Source: Chrysemys picta bellii (lineage: Eukaryota > Chordata > Testudines > Emydidae). From it: 64,000 nucleotides of DNA. Shown here in pieces: positions 1-14,189 of the stretch. Position 1 is the stretch's first letter; each line of letters starts with the position of its first letter. The DNA lies in NCBI RefSeq assembly GCF_011386835.1, contig NC_088792.1, positions 59,524,081 through 59,588,080 of the forward strand. The letters are read 5' to 3'. The position numbers were made by a program, and so were the translations under genes. The notes below the pieces were generated by a model, which was not told the origin of the DNA, did no database searches, and saw only the letters and a program-made list of their open reading frames with translations.

Positions 1-3000
1 TTCAGAGTTAAGCATATACTCAAGAGCTGTGCTGATTCAGGGCCATTATGGGTTTTATCATGCAGACATTACTCAAGCAAAGCTCGCATTTATTTAAGTA
101 GTAGGGTTGTCTGAATAAGGACTAAATTATGCAGTAGGAGTGGGTACTATTGGTTTGGTCCTGCATATGTTCAATGGCCTTGGCAGAGAATGACCTCCTC
201 TCCTGCCAGAAATTAGACAGCACACAGACTGCTACTTAGACTAGGTGCTAAATTCCAGGAATTGGCCCTTACCAGTCTATCACTGGGGGGTTGGTGGCTG
301 AGGCTATTGGGAAGACATGGAATGGGAGATGGGCTTTGAATAAACAGCTCTGAATTCTAAGGGCCTGTTTCTCAGTTTGGAAGGCTGAAGGGGCTTTAAA
401 CTTACACACACTTTCAAGCCACTTACCATTGCCAGAATGGTGTTGAGGGGCCTTAGTGTCAAATAAAATCAGGCCTGAAACCTTCAGTAGTACACTCGTC
501 ACTATTTGTATTATCAGACTATTTTTGCCTTCAGGTTAGTAGTCTATTAACACCTCAGCTTCGTCAGGGCATTTCAGCTAGTTGACTAATTTTTTTTAAA
601 GAGCTATTGATTGAAATCAGATGGACAAGATAATTCAGGACAGTTTCAACTAATGCCTTTATATTCAAAAGCTAGAATATTGCAGAAATGTCAAGTATAA
701 CTAGGAATAATTTTTTTCAAGTGAGATGATTTATATAATATTATGCTACTTTGTTTCTCTGTATTTACATACCATTGACAGCTGTGTGGGACATCCTTTT
801 ACCTTGTCATCTGGCTGACATCAGCTCAGCTGATCTACTTTGATAAATACAAACTCATTGGGCCTTTTTCTCCTGGACTTGCTCCCTTTACTGCAGTCAA
901 ATGCATTGTCATCAACAAAGAAGATGTACGCTATATGAACAATTAGCAAAGCGGATTGTTTCTAAAGGGTGAAGTGTCAGTTTCCTGTTCATAATGAATT
1001 CATCCCAAGGTGCACTTGCTACTGGAAGACTTACAGCTATATATATAAGAAACATCCTCATTCAGATCAAAATAGAGTTGCACTTGTTTACATTAGGAGT
1101 GAATTTGGCTCCATATTTTGAAGAGAATCTGTAAGGGAAGATAAGTATGGGAAAGTATTCTTATGGGGTTAAGATTGTGTCCCAAACCTATAGTAAGGAG
1201 GTTTGTGTTGCTGCAACACACCAGGAGTAGTGCAGAGAAGGAAATATGGCTCTCTGAGAATCGTAATTTCCACTCTGCTCCTACCTTGATTGATGGGGCA
1301 GTAGTATACCATTCGTCCCTGGTGCATTGTGGGGAACAGGCCTGAGCCAAGGCTACAATCACTCCCTGTGCATCTACTCAGTGGCAGAGGGAAGTAAAAG
1401 AATGCAGAGCCCTTGAATCTTGTGCACCGTGGCTCAAAGTCCAGGTAGCTTAGGCAGTGGAACAAGGTGGATTATTTCCCCTGTCGCTCCTGTGATGGTG
1501 CATGGTCTGGATCAGAATCATGAGGAATTCTTTCTGCTGAGTCTGATTAACTGTGTTAAGCACAGCTCAGCCAGACTGGGACTTTGGGCCCTTAACATGC
1601 TAAAACCCAAAGGATAAATTTAACTGTTGATCAGGTGGGAAGATTTTAAACAGGGTGTCGATTTGTGGTATTATAATTGTGCACAATTATAAAGCAGGAA
1701 GGATGTGATTGTGTGACCAAAGCAGGGTACAGCAAGCAGCCATGCAAAAAAGGGAGTGGTGTGCGGGGAGGACAAATGGAAAGAAAAAAGGACCAAACTC
1801 CTATTTTTCCCCAGCCTTAACTTGGGGCAAGAGAAGAGAATTAATGGCTAATAAAAACCTTCAACTATATGTGCCTGTCAATCTTCTGTTCTGCCAAACT
1901 GAAAGTGATCATTTTTATGGAAGCCACACGGTACAGAGAATATTGGAAGAAGTGGAAAAAGGAGACTGAAATGGTGAGCTCACAGGGCATAGAGCTGGAA
2001 GAGTGATTTGTGAACATGCCTTGAAAATCTTGGACAAATGCAGCAAAATGTCAGCCTTTATAGCATATGGTTTCATTAAAAATCTAGAGACCTGGTCCAA
2101 TTCTCATTGTAATCAATGGGAATCTTTCCACTGACTTTAATGTGAGCTGTACTAAGCCCTGCAGGCATTCAGTGTCTGCCATAAAAACTCAGTATTTGCT
2201 AACCACTTCCACAAGGTGGTGGCTGAGCTACCACAGAATATTCTGCTAGACTAGTAAATACTGCAGTAACCCAGCTACTAATCTAAAGCCACCTTTTCGT
2301 CAGTGTCGACTCTTTAATGGTGGGCACTGTGTATGAATATATGTAATGGTCAGTATATTAACGTTAGTGTTTTTTCTACTCCCCAGCCCTTTAAAAGGAA
2401 AGGGTAGTTCACTGCCCATAAAACTGAAACATTCACCGGTAGAATTGCCCTGTTGAATATTATTTGCTTGGGGTTCTGGATCATTGTCTGTAGTTAGTGA
2501 AAAATTCTGACCCAATGCCTCTGACTCCCACTGATTACAACAGCAACTCTCACACCTCTGAAGGAAGAGCTGGACCATGTAACCTTGTTCAGGTGCTACT
2601 CTCATTGACCTCAGTGGCTTTCCCTTGTATAAGTGAGAGTAGAATAGGGGCCCTAATATACTGAAGCAAGACACAACTTCCATTTGTGCTACAGAAAGAT
2701 GGTGTTAATGAGCTGAATTTTCATGATCCCTTCTTACCAAATTTTAAACATTAAAAATGCCTAGGCACTGTGGAAGTAAGAGCTACACTCCTTAGGTGAA
2801 TAGTACAGCAATTGGATTTATCAGCTCCAGTGTTTTTAGCCATAGGTGTGCAAGGAAAAGCACAACTTTGGAAAAATAACCGAGCAAGCATTTTAGCTTC
2901 AATTGTTTCAGGATTCAATACTGAGGACACGAGAAGCATTGCAAACAATGGATTCTAAATTGCATCTATCTGGCAGCAATTACCATAGATGAAAAAACCA

Positions 3001-4113
3001 TGAAAAATAACATACCTAGTTCCACTGGTAAAACAGTGAGTACTAACTAGCTGGAAGCAACGATTTGCATGTGTGTGTGTTAGTGAGTGAGAGAAGTCTC
3101 CAGCAATCAAGTGACAGTAATCTTCTCTCCTTCACTTAGTCTCCATTTATACCATTACCATGGGTCCATCTAAACAGGACAGTCATAAAACTGAGCTCTG
3201 GCCTTGGATTGTGAAACCCACTCCCCAAAGCTTGGGACTTTTGATACAGGCCAGCTCTAAACTAGATATTACACAGAACTTCTCAAAAGCTGTGTATTAT
3301 AGCACAGTGGCTGCTTCCTACATGGAGATGGGTAATCAAGTTACCTAAAAGTAAACAGATTGGCTCCTAAGAGACAAGTTTCTTAACCTCAAAAGAACCC
3401 CTATTGCCTTTCCTACAAATGATCTGAACAATTAGTTGTGCATCTAGCGCTCTTCTTTTAAAATAGCAAATGAACAGTGCCTGCAGCAAGAGAATATGTA
3501 TCAGAGGTTTGGTATGGAAGGAACTGCATGTAGGAATGAATTCCATTGCCATGAGCCAGGTGCTTTCAATCATTTCTGGGAGACCTCTTTCCCATATTAG
3601 TTTTACATTTCTTATTTCATGGACTGTTTCCCATAACAGCAGCATAAGTGCCTGTACTATGGCTTCCAGGTTCTCAATATCTTAACAGCACAGTAAGAAG
3701 TGGCTGTGAATTGCACCCTGATTGCTATCTTGTACCTACTATAGTGAGAGCTGGCTGAAAAATCGAGGTTATGAAAAATCGGTCAAGTTTCCTCTTCCTC
3801 TTGGTTTGAAAGAGACCCACTTTTTGCAACTTTATTGCTGATACGTTTAATTGAGCTTTTTATCAACATTTTTATCAGAATATTGGGATCATTACTGAAA
3901 TTTTTCATTTACAAAAAAAGGAGGTTAAACATAAAATGTCAATTTCAAAAATGAGTTACATATGTGTTAAGAATTTCAGAAAAACTGACATTTGTATTGA
4001 ACACTTTTTTGTGTGGAAACTTTTTTGCAGGGGGAGGGCAAGGCCTGTTTTTTGAGAAAGTCACATATCAACCAGCCTTAGGAATGGTGCCCAGAAGCCC
4101 TTTCACAGTACTA
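1..4113. other. No gene recognised
   Basis: No frame here shows a recognisable domain, and the short open frames look random. The DNA is mostly AT-rich with simple tracts, for example a short GT run near 3070. Around 2105-2160 there is a short stretch with the symmetric cattgactt/aatggg pattern that recurs near 7611 and 37903, probably a fragment of a small palindromic repeat. Conserved noncoding elements cannot be excluded without alignment. Confidence 0.6.
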
Positions 4114-4121
4114 CTCTAGAG

Positions 4122-4454
4122 CAGTGTTTCCCAAACTTGGGACACTGCTTGTGTAGGGACAGCCCCTGGTGGGCTGGGCCGGTTTGTTTACCTGCCGCAT
4201 CCGCAGGTCCGGCCGAGCGCGGCTCCCACTGGCTGCAGTTCACTGCTCCAAGCCAATGGGCGCTGCTGGAAGTGGTATGAGCTGAGGGACATACTGGCCG
4301 CCACTTCCAGCAACTCCCATTGGCCTGGAGCGGCGAACCGCGGCCAGTGGGAGCCGCGATCGGCTGGACCTGTGGACGCGGCAGGTTCACAAACTGGCCC
4401 GGCCCGCCAGGGGCTTTCTCTACACAAGCGGCCTCCCAAGTTTGGGAGAAACTG
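4122..4454. mobile_element. hAT-type non-autonomous foldback transposon
   Basis: The ends are terminal inverted repeats: cagtgtttcccaaac on the left, and the reverse complement of the right end reads cagtttctcccaaac. They are flanked by 8-bp direct repeats, ctctagag (4114-4121) and ctccagag (4455-4462), one mismatch apart; 8-bp duplications are the hAT hallmark. The interior is GC-rich and close to self-complementary over its length (the left-half segment with cccctggtgggc pairs with gcccgccagggg on the right), so a single strand would fold into a long hairpin. No transposase is encoded; the open frames on the minus strand are by-products of GC richness. Confidence 0.82.
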
Positions 4455-4462
4455 CTCCAGAG

Positions 4463-7400
4463 GAAGAGCACAGATTGCTTTTGACTAGCCACATTTACCT
4501 CCTGCTGCCTTCCTTGGGGATAAGGCTTTGTTTAGTTCAAGAACATTAGCAAGTTGATATTATTTATATCAAAGTAGTAGCTTGATGCCTCAGTCAGGGA
4601 TCAGGGCCTCATTGTACTAGACGCTGTTGTGACAGTATGTAAACTTATAAATTCCATTTAGTTTTATGAACTGTAATTATGACTAACATTCAGCATGGCA
4701 CTAAACATCCATTTTTATGGCAGAAGACAGACCATGTCTGAACTGGAAACAGGGCTACCAACAATTGAATAATCTTACTTGGATGATTCCATGGAGGTGA
4801 CAGGCTGAGCGTAAATGATCCCCTGCTACCCACTCCATTCAGTGGCAGGAAGGATGGAAGCAGCAGCAAGAAGAGGTGTCAAACCCTGTGTATAAAATGG
4901 TCAGGTTCTCTAGCAAGAGTGGATCACTCTCTCTTCAGAAGACTGAGCAGGAGAAGTGGAAGGTTGGAGGGATCTAGCCTCATGAAAGGATGCTGACTCA
5001 ACCTCCAAGGAGTGCGGAGGATTCAGAGGGAGGGAATTGTATTTAGGTGTGTTATTTCTCTCTCTCTCTCTCCCACCCCCCATATTACACACATCTGTAA
5101 ATCTCTTTTGCTGTCTGAGTAAAGTGTGTCTAAGAAGTTCCTCTGCAAAACCTGTGCTCTCCTTACCTTAACAGTCACATGTCTCTGGATCTCTGAGGAC
5201 ATGAGCGCATAAGCTACTGGGGAAACTTGAGGGTTCCATACCAGCCTTGGGGCCAAGGTCATCTGGACTTTGGGGCTGGGGTCCTCACCATCCCAAAGAG
5301 TCCACATCTTGGGAACGTGACTAAGAGTCCAAACTAGGGAGAGTATGTGGACACTGCCCAGACCAGTGGGTTTGAAAGCACGTGGGAATCCAAAATTTGG
5401 GTCAGGTTATAACAGCCTGGGGTGGGTGCAGGGAGAGACACAGCCTGCTCTATAATAGCTGTATAGACCAGAAGCATAGTTCCTGCCCTGAAGAGTTAAT
5501 CTTGTTCATGACAAGATGCAACAGATGCACAAAACAGATGAGGTGTAGATAAGAGCAAGTCTTGGGTGGTCAGATGTCTAAGCACCTAAAGTCCTTAGAC
5601 AAACCTATTTCAGTATAAAGTAAACAAAATCAGCATTTACTCTAATTTCTCAGAATCCAGAAGAGCCTTAGGTTAAACGCTGAACATATAGATACCTTCA
5701 ATGTATTGAGCTACACCAATTTAAACCAGCTGAGGATCTGGGTCATGAGAACAGACCCTGAAAAAATGTTCTCAGCTGAACCTAGGTTTTAGCTACAGTA
5801 TAACTGTAGCTTTTATCTGGCTCACCACAGCCTATAAATCCTTCATTCCCAACAGCCTGTCAGAGCATCAGTCCCCCTGGGGATGGCACTGCATCTCAGA
5901 GGATGTGTATTCTGTTCATTTATAGTTCCCTCTCATTTTTGATATAAAGGTGTCACAGCTCAATGGGGGATTCATGGGATGTCACCATTGCTGGCTGTTG
6001 TTTAAGCCAGCCTATCTTTTGTTTTCAATCTGTTTTTAACTTTGTTTCAAATTGTCCCCCCCCCCTTCTGGGTAGGGGTTTAGAATGAACACCTGTCCAA
6101 TTCCAAAAGGATCTCTTAATGTCCCAGCTACGTGAACAGGCCACTTACATGCAATTCAATTAACAAGCCTTTTGAATTGTTTTAATACCTACACAAATTG
6201 TTAGTACTAAAATGAGCATAGTTTGTCTCATGTAGGTAGGTGAAAACCTCCAAAAGATTAAACACTGGATAGCTTGGTGACACTGCTAACAAAAAACAGG
6301 CAAATTCAGAGGTGATACAAGACCTCTTATGCAGACAGTTATACTTATACTTAAATATGTTGACATCTGATGTCTAAGGGTGTCTCCTCCTCTCCAACAA
6401 CTGGTAGCTTGCTACCTTATCTGGAGTTGACAATCACTTCAATTCAAATACAGCACTGGGTTGTTTTTTGATTAAAATAAAACAAAGTTCCATGTTGGTT
6501 TCTTCCCCGAATGGGGTGCATTTTGCTAAAATGCAAAATGATTTGTGGCTGCCCTGTTTGAAGCAAATGAATGGCCTCTTGACATGTGATTGCTCTGACA
6601 CCTGGCTGGAGGCATCAGCTTGTCCTTTGTCTGGGGGAAACATGTTTACCCACTCCCCAGGCTTGTCTAGTAAACACATTTTATTCCCACATTTTCTCCA
6701 CATTTGTGTGCTCTCTTGGGCATTTACTGAACATACACAACATAAGAATATTAGTGATCCATTTTCCAGTGATACCTTACATGATGTATGCCAAATACAG
6801 TTTATGGCATTACTGAATTGGGGTACATTGAACTGGTCAGGCCAGCTGAAACTCCCTACCAGAGACCAGTGAGCCCCTTGCCCTCTTGCACTGGGATGCT
6901 GTTAGGTCACAATATTATAACACCTTGACACTTCCATTCTGTGGTAAATGTCAACATTTTGATTTTGTTCCGAAGTGGAACGAAAAAAAAATTGATGTCA
7001 GAAATTTCCCCTGGAATGCAAATGCCATTTTCCAGCTGGATCTATCCAGGACAAAAGTGATGCTCTGGGGCATCAGTGGGCTGAAAATTAACTATTTTTA
7101 TCTACTTTGCCCTACTTACATACAACCAGTGTCAGGTAATAAGACCATAGTAAATGTCCTATGTGACTTCTTTAGGATACGCTTCAATTTGTGATCTCCA
7201 AAGAAATCCTGGGACCTGAACCTTCAACAGTGTAAATGAACCTAGCTCTACTGACATTTACAGAACTATCTGAAAAAGATGAAAGGTTCTTCCTGCTCTC
7301 CAAACCACGGAACATGGCAGGATTCAAGCCATCTGGTCTTTCTTCTGGCTTTCATATTTTTGACTCATTCACCATGATGTTGCTCATCTGCCATCTCTGA

Positions 7401-9095
7401 TCCTCCATCTCTGTTTGATAAACAATACAAAGGTCCCTCAGAGACTCCTGTGGTATCCGGTGAACGCTTAGATCTACAAATATATGGATGTATTATTTTA
7501 GTCCCTCTAAAGTATGATTCTGTTCAGAAAAAGTCAGCTGTATACTTAACATAACTGCTATCTCTATGCATCTGGTCTTCAGATTCTCTTGGTATCAGGG
7601 ATTATGGATTTGATCCAAAGCTCACTGAATGCCGTGGAAAGACTCCCACTGGGCAGATTGTAAATTGGAATAGCTAATGCAGTAAGGCAAAATGCAGACT
7701 TACAAAAATCAAGTGTCAACAGTGTGAGACAGTCACACCAACTTAAACTGTTGGAAGTCTGGCTTGTTTGACTTCAAGGGGTTTTGGATCAGTCTCTGTA
7801 TTTTTTTTAAGTCGCATCTACTTACTTTTACTGACAAACATGCTATGTTGGCAATATAGTGCCAAAACAGCTTTGGAAGAACAAGCTGGACTTTTATCTG
7901 CCTCAAGTATCAGCAAAATTCCCAGATGAATTCTAATTTCAGATTATTTGACAGGTAATGATGTAAGAAGCAAAGAAGAGCACAGCTTGTATTTCAGATA
8001 TGGTTGAGTTGACTGAGCTGACAGTTAGAAAAATCATGTTTTGATTTGTAAGATGAGCACATCGTCTCTGGATGTCACTGACAATAAATATGGAACCTTG
8101 CGAGGGATGAAATCCTGGCCCCAAGCTAGACCCCTGATGGTTTTGCCACTGACTTCAATAGAGCCAGGATTTTTCAATGTCTGTTACACATAAATCATTT
8201 TAATGATTCTAAATGTCCGGAGTTTATAATAAGAAGTGAATAATCTTTGTATGACATTTATAGAAGGATTTCTTTGCAGACAGGGCTTTGCTTCTTCCCT
8301 TGTCAAAGCTGGCCACAGAATGCAGGCAAGCTGATCACACTGACTTCAGCAGGGGCTGAGTATTTTAGGATAGAATTTGGTCCTTGAACTTTGTGCATAC
8401 CTGAGGTGGCATGCAACCAACAAATACCATGTATTGTAATGTAGTTCCTTATTGTTGGTTCAGCTGTTGACTGGAATTCAGTGGTTCATCCACAGTTAGA
8501 TTCAGGCTTTGAAAGGTCTCAAAGCAAAACTCAACTTCAGAACATAAAGTGTCTAACGCTCTCAAATGCATGTGCACATCTCAAAGTCATGCCAATGCAC
8601 AGGGTTTCTGAGCTAACTCTGCTACAGTTTCAGATAGCATATTCTGTGTTCACAATATAAAATAGCTTACAGCGTAGCCATTTAGCTCTGAGCAATAACT
8701 AACTCAGGAAATCGCTCTAGTTGAGAAACCTATAGAAGTTTAATGATCTTGGAAATACAATAGATTTTTTTTAAAATGAACCTTGGGTAGTTTCTTGTAA
8801 ACCCACACAGATAAGTTGTTTAAATAGTCTAGTTGGAAGCCTTTGCCTCTTCAGTCCTGTAGTTTTCTGTTCTTTAAAGATGCATCTGATTTTTTACAAG
8901 CCTTGCATCTCATGTAAAAGCTGCTTAAGCATTTTAGGATTAACACAGTGGAATGCTAAATATTTATATTTTGGGGAATGAGATTACAGCCCAGATCCCC
9001 TCAGTGTGCAACATTTATGTACAGCAAGCTGCATTTTGGCCTTCAAATGCTCAAGCAGAAACACAAGGGAGATGCCTGGCAGCACAGGATATGTT
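4463..9095. other. No gene; scattered repeat scraps
   Basis: No coding signal seen. Pieces that can be named: SINE/LINE 3'-tail scraps on the minus strand near 4590-4680 (gggcctcattgtactagac) and 5460-5540 (ttcctgccctgaagag); a TC run at 5060-5081; a C homopolymer near 6056-6066; and a short symmetric repeat near 7611-7665 (gatccaaagctcactgaa, then gaaagactcccactg). The remainder shows nothing recognisable. Confidence 0.55.
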
Positions 9096-9252
9096 CAGGG
9101 CCTGATTCTGCATTGTCTTGAACATCATCTGTGCAAAGTGGGCATGAAATGGGTGTAAAATGTTACCAAATAACCAGAACAAGAGCATTTTGTCCCCACT
9201 TCACACAGGTGCACAGGGTGACAAAGTATGGGGCAGGAGAAAATCTGGCCCA
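9096..9252. repeat. Short TIR repeat (gggcctgattctg family)
   Basis: The left end cagggcctgattctg and the right end gagaaaatctggcccaatg are imperfect inverted copies of each other about 155 bp apart. Similar ends occur near 26862-27022 and 59320-59415, so this looks like a small non-autonomous DNA transposon or SINE-like family. The family name is not known to me and no clear target duplication was found. Confidence 0.4.
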
Positions 9253-9467
9253 ATGGTTGCTTTCTGATGCATGCTACCATACTTTTTCATTTATATCTGT
9301 TCTTATCCACGGAAAAGTGAACTTGTGTATGAAAGTCTACCTATCCATAGATATGTGCCTGACATCCATGCTCACTGAATTGAAAGCCACTGCCACATGT
9401 ATACCAGATGGCTTGATGCTACAGGTGAGCAAATAATTGAGTGAATAAATTATTCATGGAATTTAAA

Positions 9468-9468
<1 letters not shown>

Positions 9469-9498
<30 letters not shown>

Positions 9499-9501
9499 AA
9501 C

Positions 9502-9539
<38 letters not shown>

Positions 9540-9542
9540 GTT
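9469..9542. repeat. TC/TA microsatellite with 44-bp perfect palindrome
   Basis: A (TC)n run passes into a (TA)n run. From 9499 to 9542 the sequence reads aacacttt, then alternating AT, then aaagtgtt, and is exactly its own reverse complement. The non-AT arms (aacactt/aagtgtt) make this a true inverted repeat, not only a dinucleotide run, so it could extrude as a cruciform. Confidence 0.9.
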
Positions 9543-12500
9543 CACAAAATGCTTCATTTTTTCAAACTTCTCACTATTGAAATTTATGTGCTGGATAGCT
9601 CCTGCAACTAATTCTTCATCTCTATATAACTTGCAAGTAGTTCATCGTAAGTATTTAATGCTCACAATTCTAGTCAAATAACTCCTGTGGTCTGTTCACC
9701 TTCCCTGAGTGTCTCTCTTAAAGTCACATTTCTAGTGCAGTACTCCTGGTGCAGTTCAAAATGGCACAGTTCAAAATTTGCTAACATGTGTCTAGAAATG
9801 GCACACAAGGGAGAAGGAAAGGCAAAAAAAGTGAAGAAAATTCAGCCACTTATTGCGGTGAAATTTTATAGCCATTTTCTTTAGGGAATTCACCAAACTT
9901 TACTGAAAACAGATGCAGTAGAGGCGTGCAAAAGTGGGTTTAAATAACATTTTATGCCCACTTGTTCCTGATGAGCCACTCTGCACAAGCAAGACCCTAA
10001 AAAGCTGCTCTAATTTGCCTTTCCTGCCAAAGGGTCATCCCAGTACCCCAGGATTACTTGAATACAATTCTCTACTCCTATAGGTCATGCATCTGCACCA
10101 GGAACAAAAGCATGGCATAGGAGTTGCTGTTGTGACTTTATGCCACCTAAGCAATCTCCTGCCCAGGAGGAATACTTCTATAACTGGACCCATAGAGCAG
10201 TCAGTCTTGACTCCTTGCTGGGGATGGTTTGGCCCAATTATTTCAAATTTAAATTCTTCACTGGGCCTCTAGCTTAGTATTTTGCTAATATTTGAAAAAT
10301 AACTGGGAAAAGCTTAGGTACAGGTCAGTGCAAAGTTGACCCATACCAGATTTATTTATAAGCCATCTTGATTTAGTAGATACAGTAGGCAAACTACAAA
10401 GGGATTATTACACTTTAAATGAAGATGCCTTTGACTTAAAACTGCAGGGGGAAGTAATAAAATTTTGTTTAGAAGCTGTTGCTTCTATATGGTAACAGGT
10501 ATTAAAAGGACACTGTCAGCATCTTTCATAATTGTTTTTTCCCTTTGTTTTTAATTAACCTGTGGCAACTCAAAACTAAAACATGTTTTCTTCCCAAAAT
10601 GCTATTTCCTTTATCTCACACACATTGTTCTGTCACTGTAGGGCTGCCTCTCTTCTTTCTCAGCAAATAGAGAATGTTTTTTTTTGGGGGGGGGGAAATC
10701 CCCGGATATACAGCCAAATTCTACTCTTTGCTATACTGAGGCAACATCATGGAAATTAATAATTCTGTTCTCAGTTGTACTGGTGTAACTGGTCGTCGTC
10801 CCCACCCCCTCTGCCCCGTACCAGTGGAATTTTGCCACTGTGGTAAACACTCAACCCTTCTTGCAAATTTAATTACAGGAAGTGGTGAAAGAGAAGAGAG
10901 TAAAAAATCATCGACCAAGATGTCATCTCAGTTTTCTAGTGAAACTAGTGAGTTTTCTAGTGTCCTGTCATAATCTGAACTTTCCTAAATTCTACAGGTC
11001 TGAAGCTAATTTTCCGTGGAACTCTTTCAGGGTCCTGCCCTGTGGAGTTTAGCATCTCTGCAGGACTGAAACTTCTGATTATTTCAGCCCTTGGTTTTAT
11101 AAAAATCTTGGGTGTCCTTAGAGTGCCCTGTAAAATCAGAATTTATTGTACTTTGGCTAAAGCTAAGCTTACTAAGCAATGGCACGTTGCATATTTTCTG
11201 CACATTTGTTTTGTGCCCTGTTCAATCTGCCAATTACAGGGCTCAAATCTCCGGAGAGGTTATTCTTTAGCTTCCATGAGCACAATTTTGGCAGCACAAG
11301 TAGAGTATATTTTGATTATTGATCTTTGTGACCGAACCTGGGACCTGTGGATAAGTAACAAACTCTAGAACTCTAGGCACTAGTAGGGGACAAAGAGTAC
11401 CCTGTATGAAGATGAGTTTTACTGCCACAGAGGCAATTCACAGGATTTTGTCCTAAGTGCACTAAGGTGGGGAGGGACTATATTCACAGTAAACTCCTTG
11501 GCTTGTTTCTACATGGTTAGTGTACTTTACAGGATATGTGTAATTTGGTGTAAGTACAGTACAGTATCTGTTTTGTTTGCTCCCTTTTAACTATGTACAT
11601 GAATTCTAAATGGAATGTGTTACTAGCAAGTTTAGTGTTTGATGAACAGGTGCATTTCCATCTCTAATTGCACCCTGTCCTTCCTCTCCACCATAAACCA
11701 CAAATCACTGCTGAATTCTTACCAAAAGAGCCAGATTGAGATCTTTACTCTGTTTTTACTCAGGCCTGTGTTTGTTTATAAGGGACCTCTTCCCCTCTTC
11801 AACAGAAACAATTCTCACTGATGCTAATAAAGTTAGACAAGAGCATGTCATCAGCTCCCATCACTGGAACAGACTTTCTGTATTTCTCCACCTGAAATTT
11901 TTAATCTTATAAAAAATAAACTGAATGTATTTCTCCTCTGTCTAGTCCTCTCTCCACATACCTTGTTTTTAACTCTGTATATTTTGAGATACATTTTAGA
12001 AATTAAAGTGCAAATAAAAATGGCATTGTGTTTATCAAATGGAGGACTGGTCATTTTACTAAACACCCACATAATTGGTTACTGACTTTTACATGAAAAA
12101 ATTGGGCTAGAACAGTCCTGTGGTTAGTGAATGGGATTAAGAACCAGAAGATCAGAGTCTTATTTATTGCCCAGGTTGTATCTTGAGGGAGAAGGCACTC
12201 TGGTCCACATTTTCAAGGGTGGCTTTTAATATGTAATACCTCCGTTTGTGGATGTGCAATGTGAGATGCCTCTGGTCTGATATTTCAGAAGTGCACAGAA
12301 CTGCAGAAGGAAGCCGTTAAGAGCTGCAGATCCTCTGTACCTCAGAATATTAAGTCCTACATGTCTCAAGGTGTATTTCCACTAATGTTAATAATGGTGG
12401 TGCTGAACTAAGGGCAGGGAAAGCTGATGGGGGTGGGTGGGAGGTCTAGTGTAGACAAGGCCAGTATGTCTAAACTAGCTCATTAAAGTCATCCATAAGG

Positions 12501-12968
12501 ACACAAAATAATGCATTTTTAGAAACAGAGAAGGGCTTACAGGTGGTGGATGGAAGAAGGGAGTTGGAGACACAAGACTTCTCTGGTTAATAGATTTGGC
12601 TCATCTCAACTGAGAATGGGGAGGGTTTGAAGAGAGGGGATTAGGCTATTTTGTTGCTGTTGGCAATTTCTCCTTTTCCTCTCTTCCACAATGATGTATG
12701 CACCAACTTCAAATGACTTTCTCTAATTTCTGTACAATACTAGAATGGTACCAGTTGTTGATTGCTACCTAGTACATAAAGCATATTCTTCTGCCTCCAT
12801 GTGCTGTTTCTTTCCTTTCAGTAATGAGTCACATTTCCTTGTTGCCTTCCTGGTTCCATTTGTTGAGATGCCATTTCTCAGAGATACAAGCAAATAGCCT
12901 ATGTGACACTGATAGTTAGGTATCACTCATCATTTTGTGTGTCAAGTCTTGGATATGCCTTAAGTCAC
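9543..12968. other. No gene; one SINE fragment
   Basis: Nothing recognisable as coding. Around 12117-12200 a tRNA-like head of a MIR/CORE-type SINE can be suspected (ctgtggttagtgaatggg followed by agaaccagaagatcagag), plus strand and strongly decayed. A run of T then G lies near 10678-10697. The 10715-10800 stretch carries another degraded piece of the short gggcctgattct-like repeats. The remainder is unassigned. Confidence 0.5.
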
Positions 12969-14189
12969 TTTTAGTCCAGGATCTGGTCCAAGAGGTGAAT
13001 CTTGCTGAACTGCTTGGTAATAGCGACCATAATATAATAAAATTTAACATCGGGGGAGGGGAGAAGCCCACTAGAGTAGCATTTAACTTCAAAAAGGGGA
13101 ACTACACATAAGTGAAGAAACTAGTTAAATGGAAATTAAAAGTAACAGTCACAAGTGAAATGCCTGTAAACTGCATGGAGACTTTAAAAAAAACCACCAT
13201 AATATAGGCTCAAATTATACGTGTCCCAAATAAAAAAGAGAACCAAAAAGATGCCACCATTGCTAAATGACAGAGTAAAATAGGCAGTTAAAGGCAAAAA
13301 GGTATCCTTTAAAAATTGGATGTAAAATCCTAGTGAGGAAAATAGAAAGGAGTATAAACTGACAAGTCAAGTGTAAAAGTATAATTAGGCCAAAAAAGAA
13401 TTTGAAGAGCAGCTAGCAAAAGACACAAAAACTAATAGCAATTTTTTTATAAGTATATCAGAAGCGAAGTGGATTCTTTGCATTAATCTTCACTGCAGAG
13501 GATGTGAGGAAGATTCCCACACTTAAGCCATTCTTTTTACATGACAAATCTGAGCAACTGTCCCAGATTGTGATGTTAAGAGGTGGTTTTAGAACAAATC
13601 AATAAATTAAACAGTAATAAGTCACCAGGATCAAATGGTATTCACCTAAGAGTTCTCAAAATTGAAAAATAAAATTGGAGAACTACTAATTTTGGCATGT
13701 AACCTGTTGCTTAAGTCAGCCCTCTGCACTAGATGACTGGAGGATAGCTAATGTAACATTGATTTTTTTAAAAAACTCCAGAGCTGATCCTGGCAATTAC
13801 CAGCCAGTAAGTCTAACTTTATATAGTTTCAACCAATTTGCCTGGTATTAAAAAACAGAATTATCAGACACAGAGATGAACATGATATGTTGGGGAAAAT
13901 GTAACATGGCTTTTGTAAAGGAAATTCATGCTTCACCAATCTATTAGAATTCTTTTCTTTTTTGGGGGGGGAGGGAGGAAGAGGAGGCTCAATAATCACA
14001 TGAACAAGAGTGATCCAGTCAATATAGTGTACCTGAACTTTCAGAAAGCCTTTGAAAAGGTGCCACACCAACACATCTTAAGCAAAGTAAGGAATCGTGG
14101 AATACAATAGAAGGTCCTCTCATGGATCAGTAACTAATTTAAAAAACAGGAAACAAAGGGTAGGAACAAATGGAAAAAGGTAAATTAGG

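Noticed and set aside
4103..4492. 129-codon minus-strand frame
   Set aside because: It coincides with a hAT foldback with 8-bp duplications; translation has no domain.
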